Of a stretch of DNA of 64,000 nt, positions 34,433 through 44,685 are shown one piece after another. The notes under the pieces are model-generated. The model worked only from the letters and a program-made list of their open reading frames with translations, ran no database searches and was not told the DNA's origin. The DNA comes from CAVUCE01 sp963739985 (lineage in GTDB: Bacteria > Bacteroidota > Ignavibacteria > Ignavibacteriales > Ignavibacteriaceae): the NCBI GenBank assembly GCA_963739985.1, contig CAVUCE010000004.1:1-64000 (forward strand), written 5' to 3'. The translations under genes were made by a program, and so were the position numbers. Positions within the stretch are counted from its first letter, which is position 1, and every line of letters begins with the position of its first letter.

Positions 34433-37400
34433 ATGCAAGTTAACAGATTATTTACCAAGGCGGAAAAAGATCCTCTATCTTCATTCGAGTTTGTAAAAAG
34501 AACATCCGAGATTAAGAACCCGGATGGATCAATCGTTTTCAGGATGGAGGATGTTTTCGTTCCGTCGTCATGGTCTCAGGTAGCAACAGATATAATTGCG
34601 CAAAAGTATTTCAGAAAAGCAGGAGTTCCTAAATTAATTAAAAAAGTAAAAGAAAAGAATGTGCCTACATGGCTTCAGCCTTCAAAAGCAGATTTTGAGC
34701 GCATTGAACAACTCCCCGAGAAAGAAAGATATTCCTCTGAAACCGACGCAAGACAAGTTTTCCACAGACTTGCGGGAACATGGACTTACTGGGGATGGCA
34801 AGGCGGTTATTTTGATACTGAAGAAGATGCAAAAGCATTTTATGATGAATTAGTCTTTATGCTCGCAAATCAAATGGCAGCGCCAAATAGTCCTCAATGG
34901 TTCAACACAGGTTTACATTGGGCGTACGGAATCTCAGGGCCATCTCAGGGCCATCTTTATGTTGATTACAAGACAGGTGAACTAACTGCGTCAACCGATG
35001 CTTATACTCATCCCCAGCCACATGCTTGCTTCATTCAATCTGTAAATGATGATCTGGTAAATGAAGGCGGAATTATGGATTTGTGGGTTCGTGAAGCCAG
35101 GTTATTCAAATATGGCTCGGGAACCGGATCTAACTTTTCTGATATTCGTGGTTCTATGGAACCATTAAGCGGAGGCGGAAAAAGCTCAGGTTTGATGTCT
35201 TTCTTAAGAATTGGTGATCGTTCAGCCGGTGCAATTAAGTCCGGTGGAACTACAAGAAGAGCGGCTAAAATGGTTACTCTGGATTTAGACCATCCTGACA
35301 TTGAAGAATATATTAATTGGAAGGTTGTTGAAGAACAAAAAGTTGCGGCATTAGTTGCTGGTTCAAAAGCATGTAATTATCATTTAAATTTGATAATGAA
35401 AGCATGCTATGATGAACATCCCGAAAATGATAGATTTAATAAAAAATTAAATCATAAACTAAAACATGCAGTTCTTGAGGCAAGAAAAGCTCACATTCCC
35501 AACAATTATATAGAAAGAGTAATTCAACTAGCAAAACTAGGCTTTAAAGAAATTGAGTTTCCTGTTTATGACACTGATTGGAATTCCGAAGCTTACGCAA
35601 CAGTTTCCGGCCAGAACTCAAACAATTCAATTCGTGTAACAAATGATTATATGAACGCTGTTCTTAACGACGGCGAATGGAATTTATACTGGAGAACAGA
35701 AAAGAAAAAAGCAAAAACTGAGAACAGAGCTCCTAAACCATATAGAAGTTTACAAGCAAGAAATTTGTGGGAAGATATTGCTTACTCAGCCTGGTCTTGT
35801 GCGGATCCCGGAATTCAGTATCATACAACTATAAACGAATGGCATACTTGTCCGGCTGATGGTGAAATTAAAGCATCAAATCCTTGTAGCGAATACATGT
35901 TCCTAGATGATACTGCATGTAACCTTGCTTCTGCAAATCTTGTTAAATTTTACGATGCCAAAACACATAAATTTGATATTCAAGCATTTCGACATGCAAC
36001 AAGATTATGGACAATAGTTCTTGAAATCAGTGTAATGATGGCTCAATTCCCGAGTAAGGAAATAGCTCAACTAAGTTATGATTTTAGGACACTCGGTTTG
36101 GGATATGCCAACCTTGGATCTTTGTTAATGTTGCAAGGAATTCCCTACGATAGTAATGAAGCCTTTTCAATTTGCGGTGCAATTACAGCTATCATGCACA
36201 TGACTGCTTATGCTACCTCTGCAGAAATGTCAAAAAATCTTGGTTCATTCTCTAAATATGAAAAGAACAAAGATAACATGTTGCGTGTAATCAGAAATCA
36301 TAGACGAGCAGCTTATAATGTTCCAAATGAAGAATATGAAGGATTAAGTATTAACCCTGTTGGAATAAATCCTAAGCACTGCCCTTCTGATTTATTAAAA
36401 GCAGCCAGAGAAGATGCTGATAGAGCTCTTGAGTTAGGAACTCAAAATGGTTTCCGTAATGCTCAAGTTACCGTAATTGCCCCAACAGGCACAATTGGTT
36501 TAGTAATGGATTGTGATACAACCGGAGTAGAACCGGATTTCGCACTTGTTAAATTCAAAAAACTAGCAGGCGGTGGTTACTTCAAAATTATCAATCAATC
36601 AATTCCGCCTGCTCTTGAAAGGTTAGGATATAATAAAGACCAAATAAACGAAATTGTAAAATACGCTAAAGGTGCCGGAACATTACAAGGTTGCCCGTAT
36701 ATTAATGATGAATCTTTGAAAGCAAAAGGTTTCACAGACGAAATCATCACAAAAATAAATAAAATGCTTCCTTCTGTTTTTGAAATAGGATTCGCTTTCA
36801 ATAAATTCTCAATCGGGAAAGACTTCTTAGTTAATAAGCTTGGCTTTGATGAAGAATCAGTTGAATCTTACGAGTTTAACTTATTAACAGCATTAGGATT
36901 TTCTAAACAAGAAATTGCTACTGCAAATGACTATGTTTGCGGAACCATGACAATTGAAGGCGCTCCCTTCTTAAAACATGAGCACTACCCAATTTTTGAT
37001 TGTGCAAATAAATGTGGAAAAAGAGGAACACGTTTTATCCGTTCCATGGCTCACATAAAAATGATGGCCTCCGCTCAGCCATTTATATCAGGCGCAATTT
37101 CAAAGACAATCAATCTTCCAAGTCATGCTTCTGTTGATGATATAAAAGATGCTTATATGCAATCGTGGAAACTTGGTATTAAAGCAAACGCTCTATATCG
37201 TGATGGTTCAAAGCTTTCACAACCATTAAACTCTATCAGCGAAGAAGAAGTTGAAGCTATTATGGAAGAAAAAGAGAATAATGATATTGTAAAAGTTGCT
37301 GAGAGAATTATTCACCGATACATTGCAAAAAGAAGAAGGTTACCTGATAGAAGAAGCGGTTATACTCAAAAAGCAAAAATTAACGGACAATCCGTTTACA

Positions 37401-38014
37401 TCAGAACTGGCGAATACGATAACGGACAAATCGGTGAAATATTTATTGACATGCATAGAGAAGGTGCTGCATTCAGAAGTTTACTAAACTGTTTCGCAAT
37501 TGCAATTTCTCTTGGTTTACAACACGGAGTACCTCTGGAAGAGTTTGTTGACGCTTTTGTATTTACTCGTTTCGAACCAAGCGGAATAGTTACAGGCAAC
37601 GAAAAAATCAAAATGTCAACTTCTGTTATTGATTATATTTTCCGTGAATTAGCTGTTACTTACCTTGGAAGAAACGATTTAGCTCATGTTGATCCAACTG
37701 AATCTAAATCAAAGACTTCTTTGGGAATAGTTAAAAAATTAGCAGAACCGGAATATGTCAGTGAAGAAGTTGTAAGTGAAAGATTAGTAGAACTTGATAA
37801 GACTACACCAAAACCATCTTACAATTACTCGCTAACTTCCAAAGCTGCGAGAACAAGACCTTCCGAGAAATCAGATATAACCAATAAGGTTCGGCAAGCA
37901 ATTGAGAGAGGTTATACTGGAGATATTTGTATTGAATGCCAAAGTATGACAATGGTACGCAACGGAACATGTTTAAAATGTATGACTTGCGGATCAACCT
38001 CTGGCTGCAGCTAA
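34433..38014 (+). CDS. nrdJ: Adenosylcobalamin-dependent (class II) ribonucleotide reductase
   Basis: 1193 residues. It makes deoxyribonucleotides with B12 as radical source, so DNA synthesis works with or without oxygen. FNTGLHWAYGI, GGTTRRAAKMVTLD and ASNPCSEYMFLDDTACNLAS are active-site elements; Cys485 in NPCSE is one of the redox cysteines. VIAPTGTIGLVMDCDTTGVE is a conserved loop. The last about 35 residues (CIECQSMTMVRNGTCLKC to SGCS) form the Cys-rich tail of long NrdJ proteins, thought to bind metal or pass electrons. About 990-1100 match the C-terminal module of this longer form. It is a single gene with a strong bidirectional terminator after it. Confidence 0.95.
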   Translation: MQVNRLFTKAEKDPLSSFEFVKRTSEIKNPDGSIVFRMEDVFVPSSWSQVATDIIAQKYFRKAGVPKLIKKVKEKNVPTWLQPSKADFERIEQLPEKERYSSETDARQVFHRLAGTWTYWGWQGGYFDTEEDAKAFYDELVFMLANQMAAPNSPQWFNTGLHWAYGISGPSQGHLYVDYKTGELTASTDAYTHPQPHACFIQSVNDDLVNEGGIMDLWVREARLFKYGSGTGSNFSDIRGSMEPLSGGGKSSGLMSFLRIGDRSAGAIKSGGTTRRAAKMVTLDLDHPDIEEYINWKVVEEQKVAALVAGSKACNYHLNLIMKACYDEHPENDRFNKKLNHKLKHAVLEARKAHIPNNYIERVIQLAKLGFKEIEFPVYDTDWNSEAYATVSGQNSNNSIRVTNDYMNAVLNDGEWNLYWRTEKKKAKTENRAPKPYRSLQARNLWEDIAYSAWSCADPGIQYHTTINEWHTCPADGEIKASNPCSEYMFLDDTACNLASANLVKFYDAKTHKFDIQAFRHATRLWTIVLEISVMMAQFPSKEIAQLSYDFRTLGLGYANLGSLLMLQGIPYDSNEAFSICGAITAIMHMTAYATSAEMSKNLGSFSKYEKNKDNMLRVIRNHRRAAYNVPNEEYEGLSINPVGINPKHCPSDLLKAAREDADRALELGTQNGFRNAQVTVIAPTGTIGLVMDCDTTGVEPDFALVKFKKLAGGGYFKIINQSIPPALERLGYNKDQINEIVKYAKGAGTLQGCPYINDESLKAKGFTDEIITKINKMLPSVFEIGFAFNKFSIGKDFLVNKLGFDEESVESYEFNLLTALGFSKQEIATANDYVCGTMTIEGAPFLKHEHYPIFDCANKCGKRGTRFIRSMAHIKMMASAQPFISGAISKTINLPSHASVDDIKDAYMQSWKLGIKANALYRDGSKLSQPLNSISEEEVEAIMEEKENNDIVKVAERIIHRYIAKRRRLPDRRSGYTQKAKINGQSVYIRTGEYDNGQIGEIFIDMHREGAAFRSLLNCFAIAISLGLQHGVPLEEFVDAFVFTRFEPSGIVTGNEKIKMSTSVIDYIFRELAVTYLGRNDLAHVDPTESKSKTSLGIVKKLAEPEYVSEEVVSERLVELDKTTPKPSYNYSLTSKAARTRPSEKSDITNKVRQAIERGYTGDICIECQSMTMVRNGTCLKCMTCGSTSGCS

Positions 38015-38041
38015 AAGATTAGATCAACAATTTGTTTAAAT

Positions 38042-38067
38042 AAAGCCGCTTAATACAAAGCGGCTTT
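38042..38067. terminator. Bidirectional terminator between nrdJ and the RND operon
   Basis: AAAGCCGCT (38042-38050) pairs with AGCGGCTTT (38059-38067) around an 8-base loop, with T-run to 38070. The convergent RND permease gene ends at 38087, so the signal can serve both. Confidence 0.88.
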
Positions 38068-38086
38068 TTTATTTTAGTTCCGATTT

Positions 38087-41000
38087 TTACTCTTCAATTA
38101 ATCTTATTATAGTTGGCAACACAATTAGAAGTAATGGTAAGGCTACTACAAACCCACCAATAATTGCAATGGCTAGCGGTTGATGCATTTGCGCACCAGT
38201 ACCAATACCAAGAGCTAAGGGAAACAACGCTATAATTGCTCCAAATGCAGTCATAAGTTTTGGTCGCAGCCTAGTTGAAATTGAATAAACAATAGCATCT
38301 TCAGAACTCTTAGCTCCCAGTTTGAATTCTCTATATTGCAAATAAGTAAAAATTGAATTCTCACCGATAATTCCAACTATCATTATAATTCCAGTATAAC
38401 TTCCCACATCCAAAGGAGTGCCGGTTAAATACAATGCCAATAAACTACCTGAGATTCCTAGTATAGCAATAAATATTATTGCAAGTGATATTTTAATCTT
38501 CTTGAATAAAAATAGAATTACTGTAAAAACTAATAGGATTGCCAAGACTAAAATCAACAATAAATCACTAAATGCTTTTTGTTGCTGCTCATAATCACCT
38601 CCATAAACAATTTCATAACCTGAAGGCAAAACCACATTTTTATTGATGGTTTTTTGAAGTGATGCAATTGTACTTCCCAAATCCCTATTATTCAATCTTG
38701 CTACAACATCATATTCTTGTTTAAGGTTTTCCCTATCTATTTCCGCAACGCCTTTAATGAACTCCGGTTTTGCAAATTCACTTAAGGGCTTTATCTCACC
38801 GTTATTCAGAAAAATAAAACTATGTTGAACGTCATCTAAAGTATTAACTAATTTTCCGTTAAACATTCTTATATTAATTAATTGATTCTTCCCAAGAACA
38901 TCACCTACAACAGAACCTTTAATATCATTGTTAATTTGATATTGCAATTGCTTTGGAGTTAAACCATACAGTGCAAGAGCCGCAGCTTTAGGATGATAAA
39001 TTATATTTGGACCTGCAATTGTAATTCCGTCAAATACATCAGCAGTGCCTCTAGTGCTATCTACAATATCCGCAACTTGACGGGCTAATTCTTGCAGCTT
39101 AGTTTGATCATCACCGAAAATTTTTATTGATATCGGCTGCTTCGTACTGATTAAATCGCCAAGCATATCCTCAATAATTTGACCAAAGTCTACCTGCAAC
39201 GACGGCAATTTTGCTTCTACTCTCGTTCTGATATCATCTGCAACTTCATCAGTAGATTTGTCTCTATTCTTATTTAATTGTATTGTATAATCACCAGTGT
39301 TCGGCTCAGTAATAAAAAAACCGTTTTGTGTTCCGATTTGTCGCGAAAAGCTCTTAACCTCAGGAGTAGTTTTTAGAATTTCATCAACAACATTTAGCAT
39401 TTTATCAGTAGCTTCCAGCGAACTTCCGGGAGGACTTGTAAAATCCAGAATAATAGAGCCTTCATCCATTTGAGGTAAAAATCCGGAAGGCAATTTGGGA
39501 ATGATTAAGTATGAAAATACAATTAGAGCTAAAACAAACAAAATCGAAATTGAAGGTCTATGAATGAAAAAATAAACCCAACGTCTTGTTTTAACTTCTT
39601 TATGCTTTTGTAACGAAGATTCTTTACTTGAAAATAATAGATAAATTACAGGCAATCCAATCCATGTAACAAAAAATGAACAAACAAGAGTAATTATCAT
39701 TGTATTTGTAAGCACCTTAAAATAAGCTCCTGCAATGCCGCCCATCAAAAAGAAAGGAATAAATATTACAATAGTACTTAGAGAAGAACCGACCATCGCC
39801 GGTAGTAAATATTTTATTGCTTTTATAACTAAAGTGTGACTAGTTTCTTCCGGATTTTCTTCATGTGTTCTGTGTATCTGTTCAACAACAACAATTGCAT
39901 CATCTATAATTAGGCCGATTGCCGCGGCAATTGCGCCTATAGTCATTATATTGATAGTATAACCCAGCGAATATAAAACCATTATAGTAAGTCCAAGGGT
40001 TACCGGAATTGTAACCAAAATTACAGAACTTGCTTTAAACGATTTGAGAAATATTATTGTTACAAAAATTGCAAGTAAAAGTCCTATCCATACTACATCC
40101 CTTATACTTCCTATAGCATCAGAAACAAAATTAGCTTGATTATAATACGGACGTAAAACAACTCCCTTGGGTAATATTTTCTGAAGATTCGGTAATTGTT
40201 TTTCGATTGATGATACTACATCAATCAGGTTGGAATTTGGCTGCTTTAAAATGTGTATTAGCGGAACTACTTTTCCGTTTGCTTTAATTTTAACATAACT
40301 TCTTTCAGAACCAATTTCTATTTTAGATACATCCTTTAGCCTTATAACTCTTTGTGCAGAATTTAAAATTACAAGGTTCTCAAGATCTTTCTTACTGTAT
40401 TGAGTTGCTTCTGTTAAAGTGAGGTAAAGTCTATCATAATTATTTAAATAACCTGTGGAAGAAATAAAGTTTGATTCTGAAATTTTATCCGCAACAGTTT
40501 GTGGGGTTATTTTTAAGTTGCTTAGTTTAATTGGATCTAAAATTACATGATATTCTTCTACTTTTCCGCCGGCTACGCCTACTTCGGATATACCGGGAAT
40601 TCTGGACAAAAAAGGCTTAATAGTATATTCAGCAATATTTCGCAATTCAATTTGGCTGTAACCTTTTCCGGCTAATGAAAATCCCATAATAGGAAAAATT
40701 GAAGGATTCATTCTTTCAACAGAAATATTAATTCCCTGAGGTAAATTTTGCTTTATTTCGTTAATTCTAGATTCGATTCTTTGCTTATCTAAATTAATGT
40801 CCGACTTCCAATCAAAGAATGCTGATATTTCGCAACTTCCCCTACTAGTAGTGCTTCGAACTAAATTTAAATCTTCAACTCTTTTAATTGCATTTTCTAG
40901 CGGAACCGTAACTGTCACCGACATTTTATCAACCGGCTGTTCACCATTATCTGCAATTATTTTAATTTTGGGAAATGTAATGTTTGGAAATAGACCGGAC

Positions 41001-41092
41001 TGAATATGTGTAAAAGCATAAATTCCGCCTGCCAATATTATAAACAGTATTACTGCAATAGGACTTTTATATTTTACATAGAAGTTATTCAT
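38087..41092 (-). CDS. RND-family efflux permease
   Basis: 1001 residues, twelve transmembrane helices in the RND pattern with two large periplasmic loops. AAAIGLIIDDAIVVVEQIHR in TM4 holds the acidic proton-relay pair (about residues 397-398). Loop landmarks include FPNITFPKIKIIADNG at the N-terminus and LPSGFLPQMDEGSIILDF after TM7. The pair looks HAE1-like (multidrug) rather than clearly metal-specific: I see no metal-transport methionine set. The start overlaps the adaptor's stop (ATGA), so the three proteins are coupled. Confidence 0.92.
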   Translation of the reverse strand: MNNFYVKYKSPIAVILFIILAGGIYAFTHIQSGLFPNITFPKIKIIADNGEQPVDKMSVTVTVPLENAIKRVEDLNLVRSTTSRGSCEISAFFDWKSDINLDKQRIESRINEIKQNLPQGINISVERMNPSIFPIMGFSLAGKGYSQIELRNIAEYTIKPFLSRIPGISEVGVAGGKVEEYHVILDPIKLSNLKITPQTVADKISESNFISSTGYLNNYDRLYLTLTEATQYSKKDLENLVILNSAQRVIRLKDVSKIEIGSERSYVKIKANGKVVPLIHILKQPNSNLIDVVSSIEKQLPNLQKILPKGVVLRPYYNQANFVSDAIGSIRDVVWIGLLLAIFVTIIFLKSFKASSVILVTIPVTLGLTIMVLYSLGYTINIMTIGAIAAAIGLIIDDAIVVVEQIHRTHEENPEETSHTLVIKAIKYLLPAMVGSSLSTIVIFIPFFLMGGIAGAYFKVLTNTMIITLVCSFFVTWIGLPVIYLLFSSKESSLQKHKEVKTRRWVYFFIHRPSISILFVLALIVFSYLIIPKLPSGFLPQMDEGSIILDFTSPPGSSLEATDKMLNVVDEILKTTPEVKSFSRQIGTQNGFFITEPNTGDYTIQLNKNRDKSTDEVADDIRTRVEAKLPSLQVDFGQIIEDMLGDLISTKQPISIKIFGDDQTKLQELARQVADIVDSTRGTADVFDGITIAGPNIIYHPKAAALALYGLTPKQLQYQINNDIKGSVVGDVLGKNQLINIRMFNGKLVNTLDDVQHSFIFLNNGEIKPLSEFAKPEFIKGVAEIDRENLKQEYDVVARLNNRDLGSTIASLQKTINKNVVLPSGYEIVYGGDYEQQQKAFSDLLLILVLAILLVFTVILFLFKKIKISLAIIFIAILGISGSLLALYLTGTPLDVGSYTGIIMIVGIIGENSIFTYLQYREFKLGAKSSEDAIVYSISTRLRPKLMTAFGAIIALFPLALGIGTGAQMHQPLAIAIIGGFVVALPLLLIVLPTIIRLIEE

Positions 41093-42027
41093 TTTACAAT
41101 CTCTACTTTTGCTGTGTCAGGTAAGCCGTATGCTCCGCTTAAAATTATTCTTTCAGAGATATTTAATTTAGGCGAAATTATTTGTGCGACACTGTCATTT
41201 TCAATTCCTTTTTGAATATCGACTCTCACCGCCGTCGTATCGTTTACTAATTTCATAACCCAAAAAGAATCTTCAGTAACATTTGATATAACAGAGCTCT
41301 TGGGAACCACCGTAGTTTCGTTAAATTTTTCATACGGCACATTAACGGTTAAATTTAAATTTTCCGGAAGATTTTGATAAGGCTTTGGTTTTATTAAAAA
41401 TATTTGAGTTTGAGTTTCAGGATCAACTTCAGGAATACTTTTATCAATTATACCTTCAATTGTTTTATCTCCTGGAAGAATTAGAGTACATGGGTTACCA
41501 ATTTTAATATGTGAAGCATTTTCAAAAGGAACATTTAATTGTACTCGCATAGATGTTGGATTAGAAATTACTGCAATCACTTCACCATCAGAGACAAAAT
41601 CGCCTGCGTGATAATCAAGCTTTGTCAAAATTCCATCGGATTTTGCTTTTACTTCAATTTCACCTAAAAAGGTTTTATCACCTAGCATAAGTTTCAAGCT
41701 GTCATTTCCGGCCAATTCTTTTGTTTCTATTTTGAATAATAAATCGCCCCGCTTCACTTCTTCACCAATACTTTTAAATACCTTTGCAATAAAACCCTGG
41801 AAGGTTGATCTGATAATTTCTTTTTTCAGAAATATTGTCTTGCCATTCAATACAAGATTGTTATTCATATTTGTCTGAAAAGGATGTGTGATAGTAACAG
41901 GTGTTCCGCTGCTAACTTCGTTGGAGTTATTACTATTATTTGAACCACAAGAAGCAATAAATGCCATGGTAAATAAGAGTATAATTACAGAGAATATTTT
42001 ATTCGGATATTTTATAATCGATTTCAT
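41089..42027 (-). CDS. RND periplasmic adaptor lipoprotein
   Basis: 312 residues with lipobox (AFIASC, Cys about 27) in a hydrophobic N-terminus. STFQGFIAKVFKSIGEEVKR is the first half of the lipoyl-like domain and GILTKLDYHAGDFVSDG the second half. The usual long helical hairpin between them is short (about residues 95-130). A beta-barrel (PFENASHIKIGNPCTL) and membrane-proximal domain follow. It links the permease with TolC. Overlap ATGA with the permease gene and a one-base gap to the TolC gene show operon structure. Confidence 0.88.
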   Translation of the reverse strand: MKSIIKYPNKIFSVIILLFTMAFIASCGSNNSNNSNEVSSGTPVTITHPFQTNMNNNLVLNGKTIFLKKEIIRSTFQGFIAKVFKSIGEEVKRGDLLFKIETKELAGNDSLKLMLGDKTFLGEIEVKAKSDGILTKLDYHAGDFVSDGEVIAVISNPTSMRVQLNVPFENASHIKIGNPCTLILPGDKTIEGIIDKSIPEVDPETQTQIFLIKPKPYQNLPENLNLTVNVPYEKFNETTVVPKSSVISNVTEDSFWVMKLVNDTTAVRVDIQKGIENDSVAQIISPKLNISERIILSGAYGLPDTAKVEIVK

Positions 42028-42028
42028 A

Positions 42029-43294
42029 CTACCAATTCCAATAGTTATAATTATTTATTTCAGATTGATAATTTATCTCAGTCTTTATTTTATTCTTTTT
42101 AAGTTCTATAAAATTCTTATATAGAGTTAAGTATTCTATCATACTGATATTACCTTTTTCAAGTTCTCGCTTGGATATTTTTAGCAAATCATTATAATCA
42201 GAAATTTGTTCATCCAGATTTTTCAGATTATTTTTATACATATTAATCTTATCAGATGCGCTATTCTTTTGAACATATATATTTTTAATCGAGTAATTTT
42301 TATAATCTGAAATTGTTTTTTCTGAAAGAATGGTTTTTTGTCTAGTAATGTCTTTTTGATTTCCGTCTAATATAGGAATAGACAAACTTAAACCTGCACT
42401 CATACCAAATTTCTTATCAATATTATTAAACTCAACGGCATTAAGTCCGGCATTAAGAAATACTTTTACTTGCGGTTGATATTTCGTCTCAAACAATTTT
42501 TGCTGTATAGCTGTTTGCAAACTATCTAAATAATACTGGTGTAAAAATTTGGAGTTTATAGAATCACTATTTTGCTTTAGACTTAAATTCTCTACGTAAA
42601 CAGTTTGAGTATCTTTTATTCCACATAGGGAGTTTAAAGAGTTTAGATTACTCTTATAACTTTGCCATAGTTCTGTTTGATTAAAGTCTTCATTCTTTAA
42701 CTCAATTTTAAGTACAAGATAATCCTGAGGTTTTAAATATCCTGATGAAACAAGATTCTGAGTTAACTCTAATTGTTTAGTTAAATTTTTATTAATTTCT
42801 TTTGATGTTCTGTATAGCTTTAACTCTCGCAGCGTTTTTAAATACTGATCCGTTATCTGTTTCTTTAAGTCGTGCTTTTCCTGAATAATTTTCTGCTGGT
42901 TAGTTTTGCTTGCAGTATTTCTTAACTCATTTAAAGAATTTATTAAACTTCCGTTAAAAATATTTTTATCGACATTTATAAGAGCAGAATACAGTCCGCC
43001 GTTAGTTATGCCGATATCATAACCAATAGCATTTGGTGAAGGATTTGTAGAAACTAAATGTCCATTATTATTAAAATAAGGAGCAAATAAAACATCCCCG
43101 GTAACTGAGACCTGATATCCTGCATTTTCTGAATAATCCAACCTTTTTTGAAGGTCATTGATCCTCTGCATATTTTGATATGCGGAAATAGCCGGCGAGT
43201 TTGAATATGCTTGGACTAAGTAATAATCTAAATTATTTTGTGAGTAGACAATAGCGGTTGATAAGAATAATATCAACAATATACTTTTTATCAT
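42029..43294 (-). CDS. TolC-family outer-membrane efflux channel
   Basis: 421 residues with signal peptide (MIKSILLILFLSTAIVYS). Two alpha-helical repeats rich in Lys, Gln and Leu alternate with beta-strand segments, the OEP/TolC pattern (LDYYLVQAYSNSPAISAYQN at the start; ISKRELEKGNISMIEYLTLY near the end). It forms the outer-membrane tunnel of the RND system. First gene of the operon, reading leftward; the 280-base gap before it should hold the promoter. Confidence 0.9.
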   Translation of the reverse strand: MIKSILLILFLSTAIVYSQNNLDYYLVQAYSNSPAISAYQNMQRINDLQKRLDYSENAGYQVSVTGDVLFAPYFNNNGHLVSTNPSPNAIGYDIGITNGGLYSALINVDKNIFNGSLINSLNELRNTASKTNQQKIIQEKHDLKKQITDQYLKTLRELKLYRTSKEINKNLTKQLELTQNLVSSGYLKPQDYLVLKIELKNEDFNQTELWQSYKSNLNSLNSLCGIKDTQTVYVENLSLKQNSDSINSKFLHQYYLDSLQTAIQQKLFETKYQPQVKVFLNAGLNAVEFNNIDKKFGMSAGLSLSIPILDGNQKDITRQKTILSEKTISDYKNYSIKNIYVQKNSASDKINMYKNNLKNLDEQISDYNDLLKISKRELEKGNISMIEYLTLYKNFIELKKNKIKTEINYQSEINNYNYWNW

Positions 43295-43576
43295 AATTTT
43301 TCATTTTTATTTTTATAGTTAATTAAGATTAACTTCTAATTGCTATTTTTATAAAAAATAGATTGCTCTCTCTTGCAACTTCATTTGATCTAATCATATC
43401 AATGATAAAGACTAAACAATTTGCTCGTAGTTAATATTTAAGCGAATAGACTTCTCTGTTAGTGTTATAATTTCTTTCAGCAAATAAAATTTTTCATTCA
43501 GTCATTAAACACAAAACAATCAATATTAGTTTTGAGTTAAAATATATTATTTAAATCTTGTTATAATTTTTAGAGT

Positions 43577-44587
43577 CTATTTCCTTTTAAGTACCAAGAT
43601 CCCAAATTCATCTGAATCTCTTTTTCCATCGAGATTGCCGACTAAATAGACATCATGATTTTTAGGATTTAGCGCCATAGTCCGTAAACCTTTAATCGTA
43701 GAAATATTATCAACTACTTTAAATTCTTTTGGTGAAACCTCTTTGATAACAGTTAGACTTCCTTCTCCATTTGAACTAAATGCCAGTCCGGTCTTAGGGT
43801 CAAAAGCACAAGCATCCACTCTTCCGCCAATTGGCACTGTAGTTATAACTTTTCCTTTTTCCGCATTTGAAATAGCCATCATATTATTGTCACATCCGGA
43901 AAAGAGAATATTATTTTTTATATCAATCGCTAATCCTGAAGGACTTACACCCGGAGCAACAGACCATTTCTTAATAACCTCAAATGTCTTTGTATTAAGC
44001 TCAACAATTTCACTCTTATTTTCTATATTAATGAACAGTAAACCTTTTGTATCTGGAACAGCAAATTCCGGCTTTCCATCAAGCTTTATCGTGGCAATAA
44101 TTTTATTTGTTTTTGCATCAATTGCAGTTACATTTGAACTTCTGCCATTCATTGTAAATATTCTTTTTGTAAAAGGATCATAAACAATGGCATCCGGGTT
44201 TTTACCTGTTACATGAATGCTAGTTAAGACTTTTGAAGTCTTTAAATTAAAAACGGTAACTGTATCATTTCTGCCGTTACTGATAAATCCTTCATTAAAT
44301 TCATCAGCAAAAGCAACTCCATGAACTCCATTAAGATCATGTATTTCACCAATAACTTTATTTGTATTTAAATCAATGATATGTACTTTGTTACCGTGTG
44401 ATACAAATAACTCTTGAGCTGAATTATCTAATGATAAATAATCCCACCAACCTTGTCCACCGATTTTTATGGTGTCCTGTATTTGATACCCTGAAGATTG
44501 AGAAAACGAAAGAGATGACAGCAAAACAATTAAATTGAATAATAAAAATAAAAACTTATATACTTTGCTGTGCGTAATCGTTCTCAT
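43577..44587 (-). CDS. YncE-like seven-bladed beta-propeller protein
   Basis: 336 residues, exported (MRTITHSKVYKFLFLLFNLI and hydrophobic core). Seven repeated blades carry the recurring INLNTNKVIGEIHDL-type strand followed by a loop (IDLNTNKVIGEI, FNLKTSKVLTSI, IDAKTNKIIATI, LNTKTFEVIKKW). The family is thought to bind nucleic acid or other ligands; function in this organism unknown. Its own promoter region lies upstream, and it is transcribed toward the RND operon. Confidence 0.86.
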   Translation of the reverse strand: MRTITHSKVYKFLFLLFNLIVLLSSLSFSQSSGYQIQDTIKIGGQGWWDYLSLDNSAQELFVSHGNKVHIIDLNTNKVIGEIHDLNGVHGVAFADEFNEGFISNGRNDTVTVFNLKTSKVLTSIHVTGKNPDAIVYDPFTKRIFTMNGRSSNVTAIDAKTNKIIATIKLDGKPEFAVPDTKGLLFINIENKSEIVELNTKTFEVIKKWSVAPGVSPSGLAIDIKNNILFSGCDNNMMAISNAEKGKVITTVPIGGRVDACAFDPKTGLAFSSNGEGSLTVIKEVSPKEFKVVDNISTIKGLRTMALNPKNHDVYLVGNLDGKRDSDEFGILVLKRK

Positions 44588-44685
44588 AGCAAAAACTCCT
44601 TTGAATTAAGGCAAATATTTTTTTTAATGAAGTTAATAACTGAACATGAAAATAAGGTGAAAATTAATTCTACTCTGACGTACAT

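Noticed and set aside
41888..42124. 78-residue plus-strand frame across the adaptor/TolC boundary
   Set aside because: Opposite two well-supported genes; hydrophobic composition is a by-product of the coding strand.
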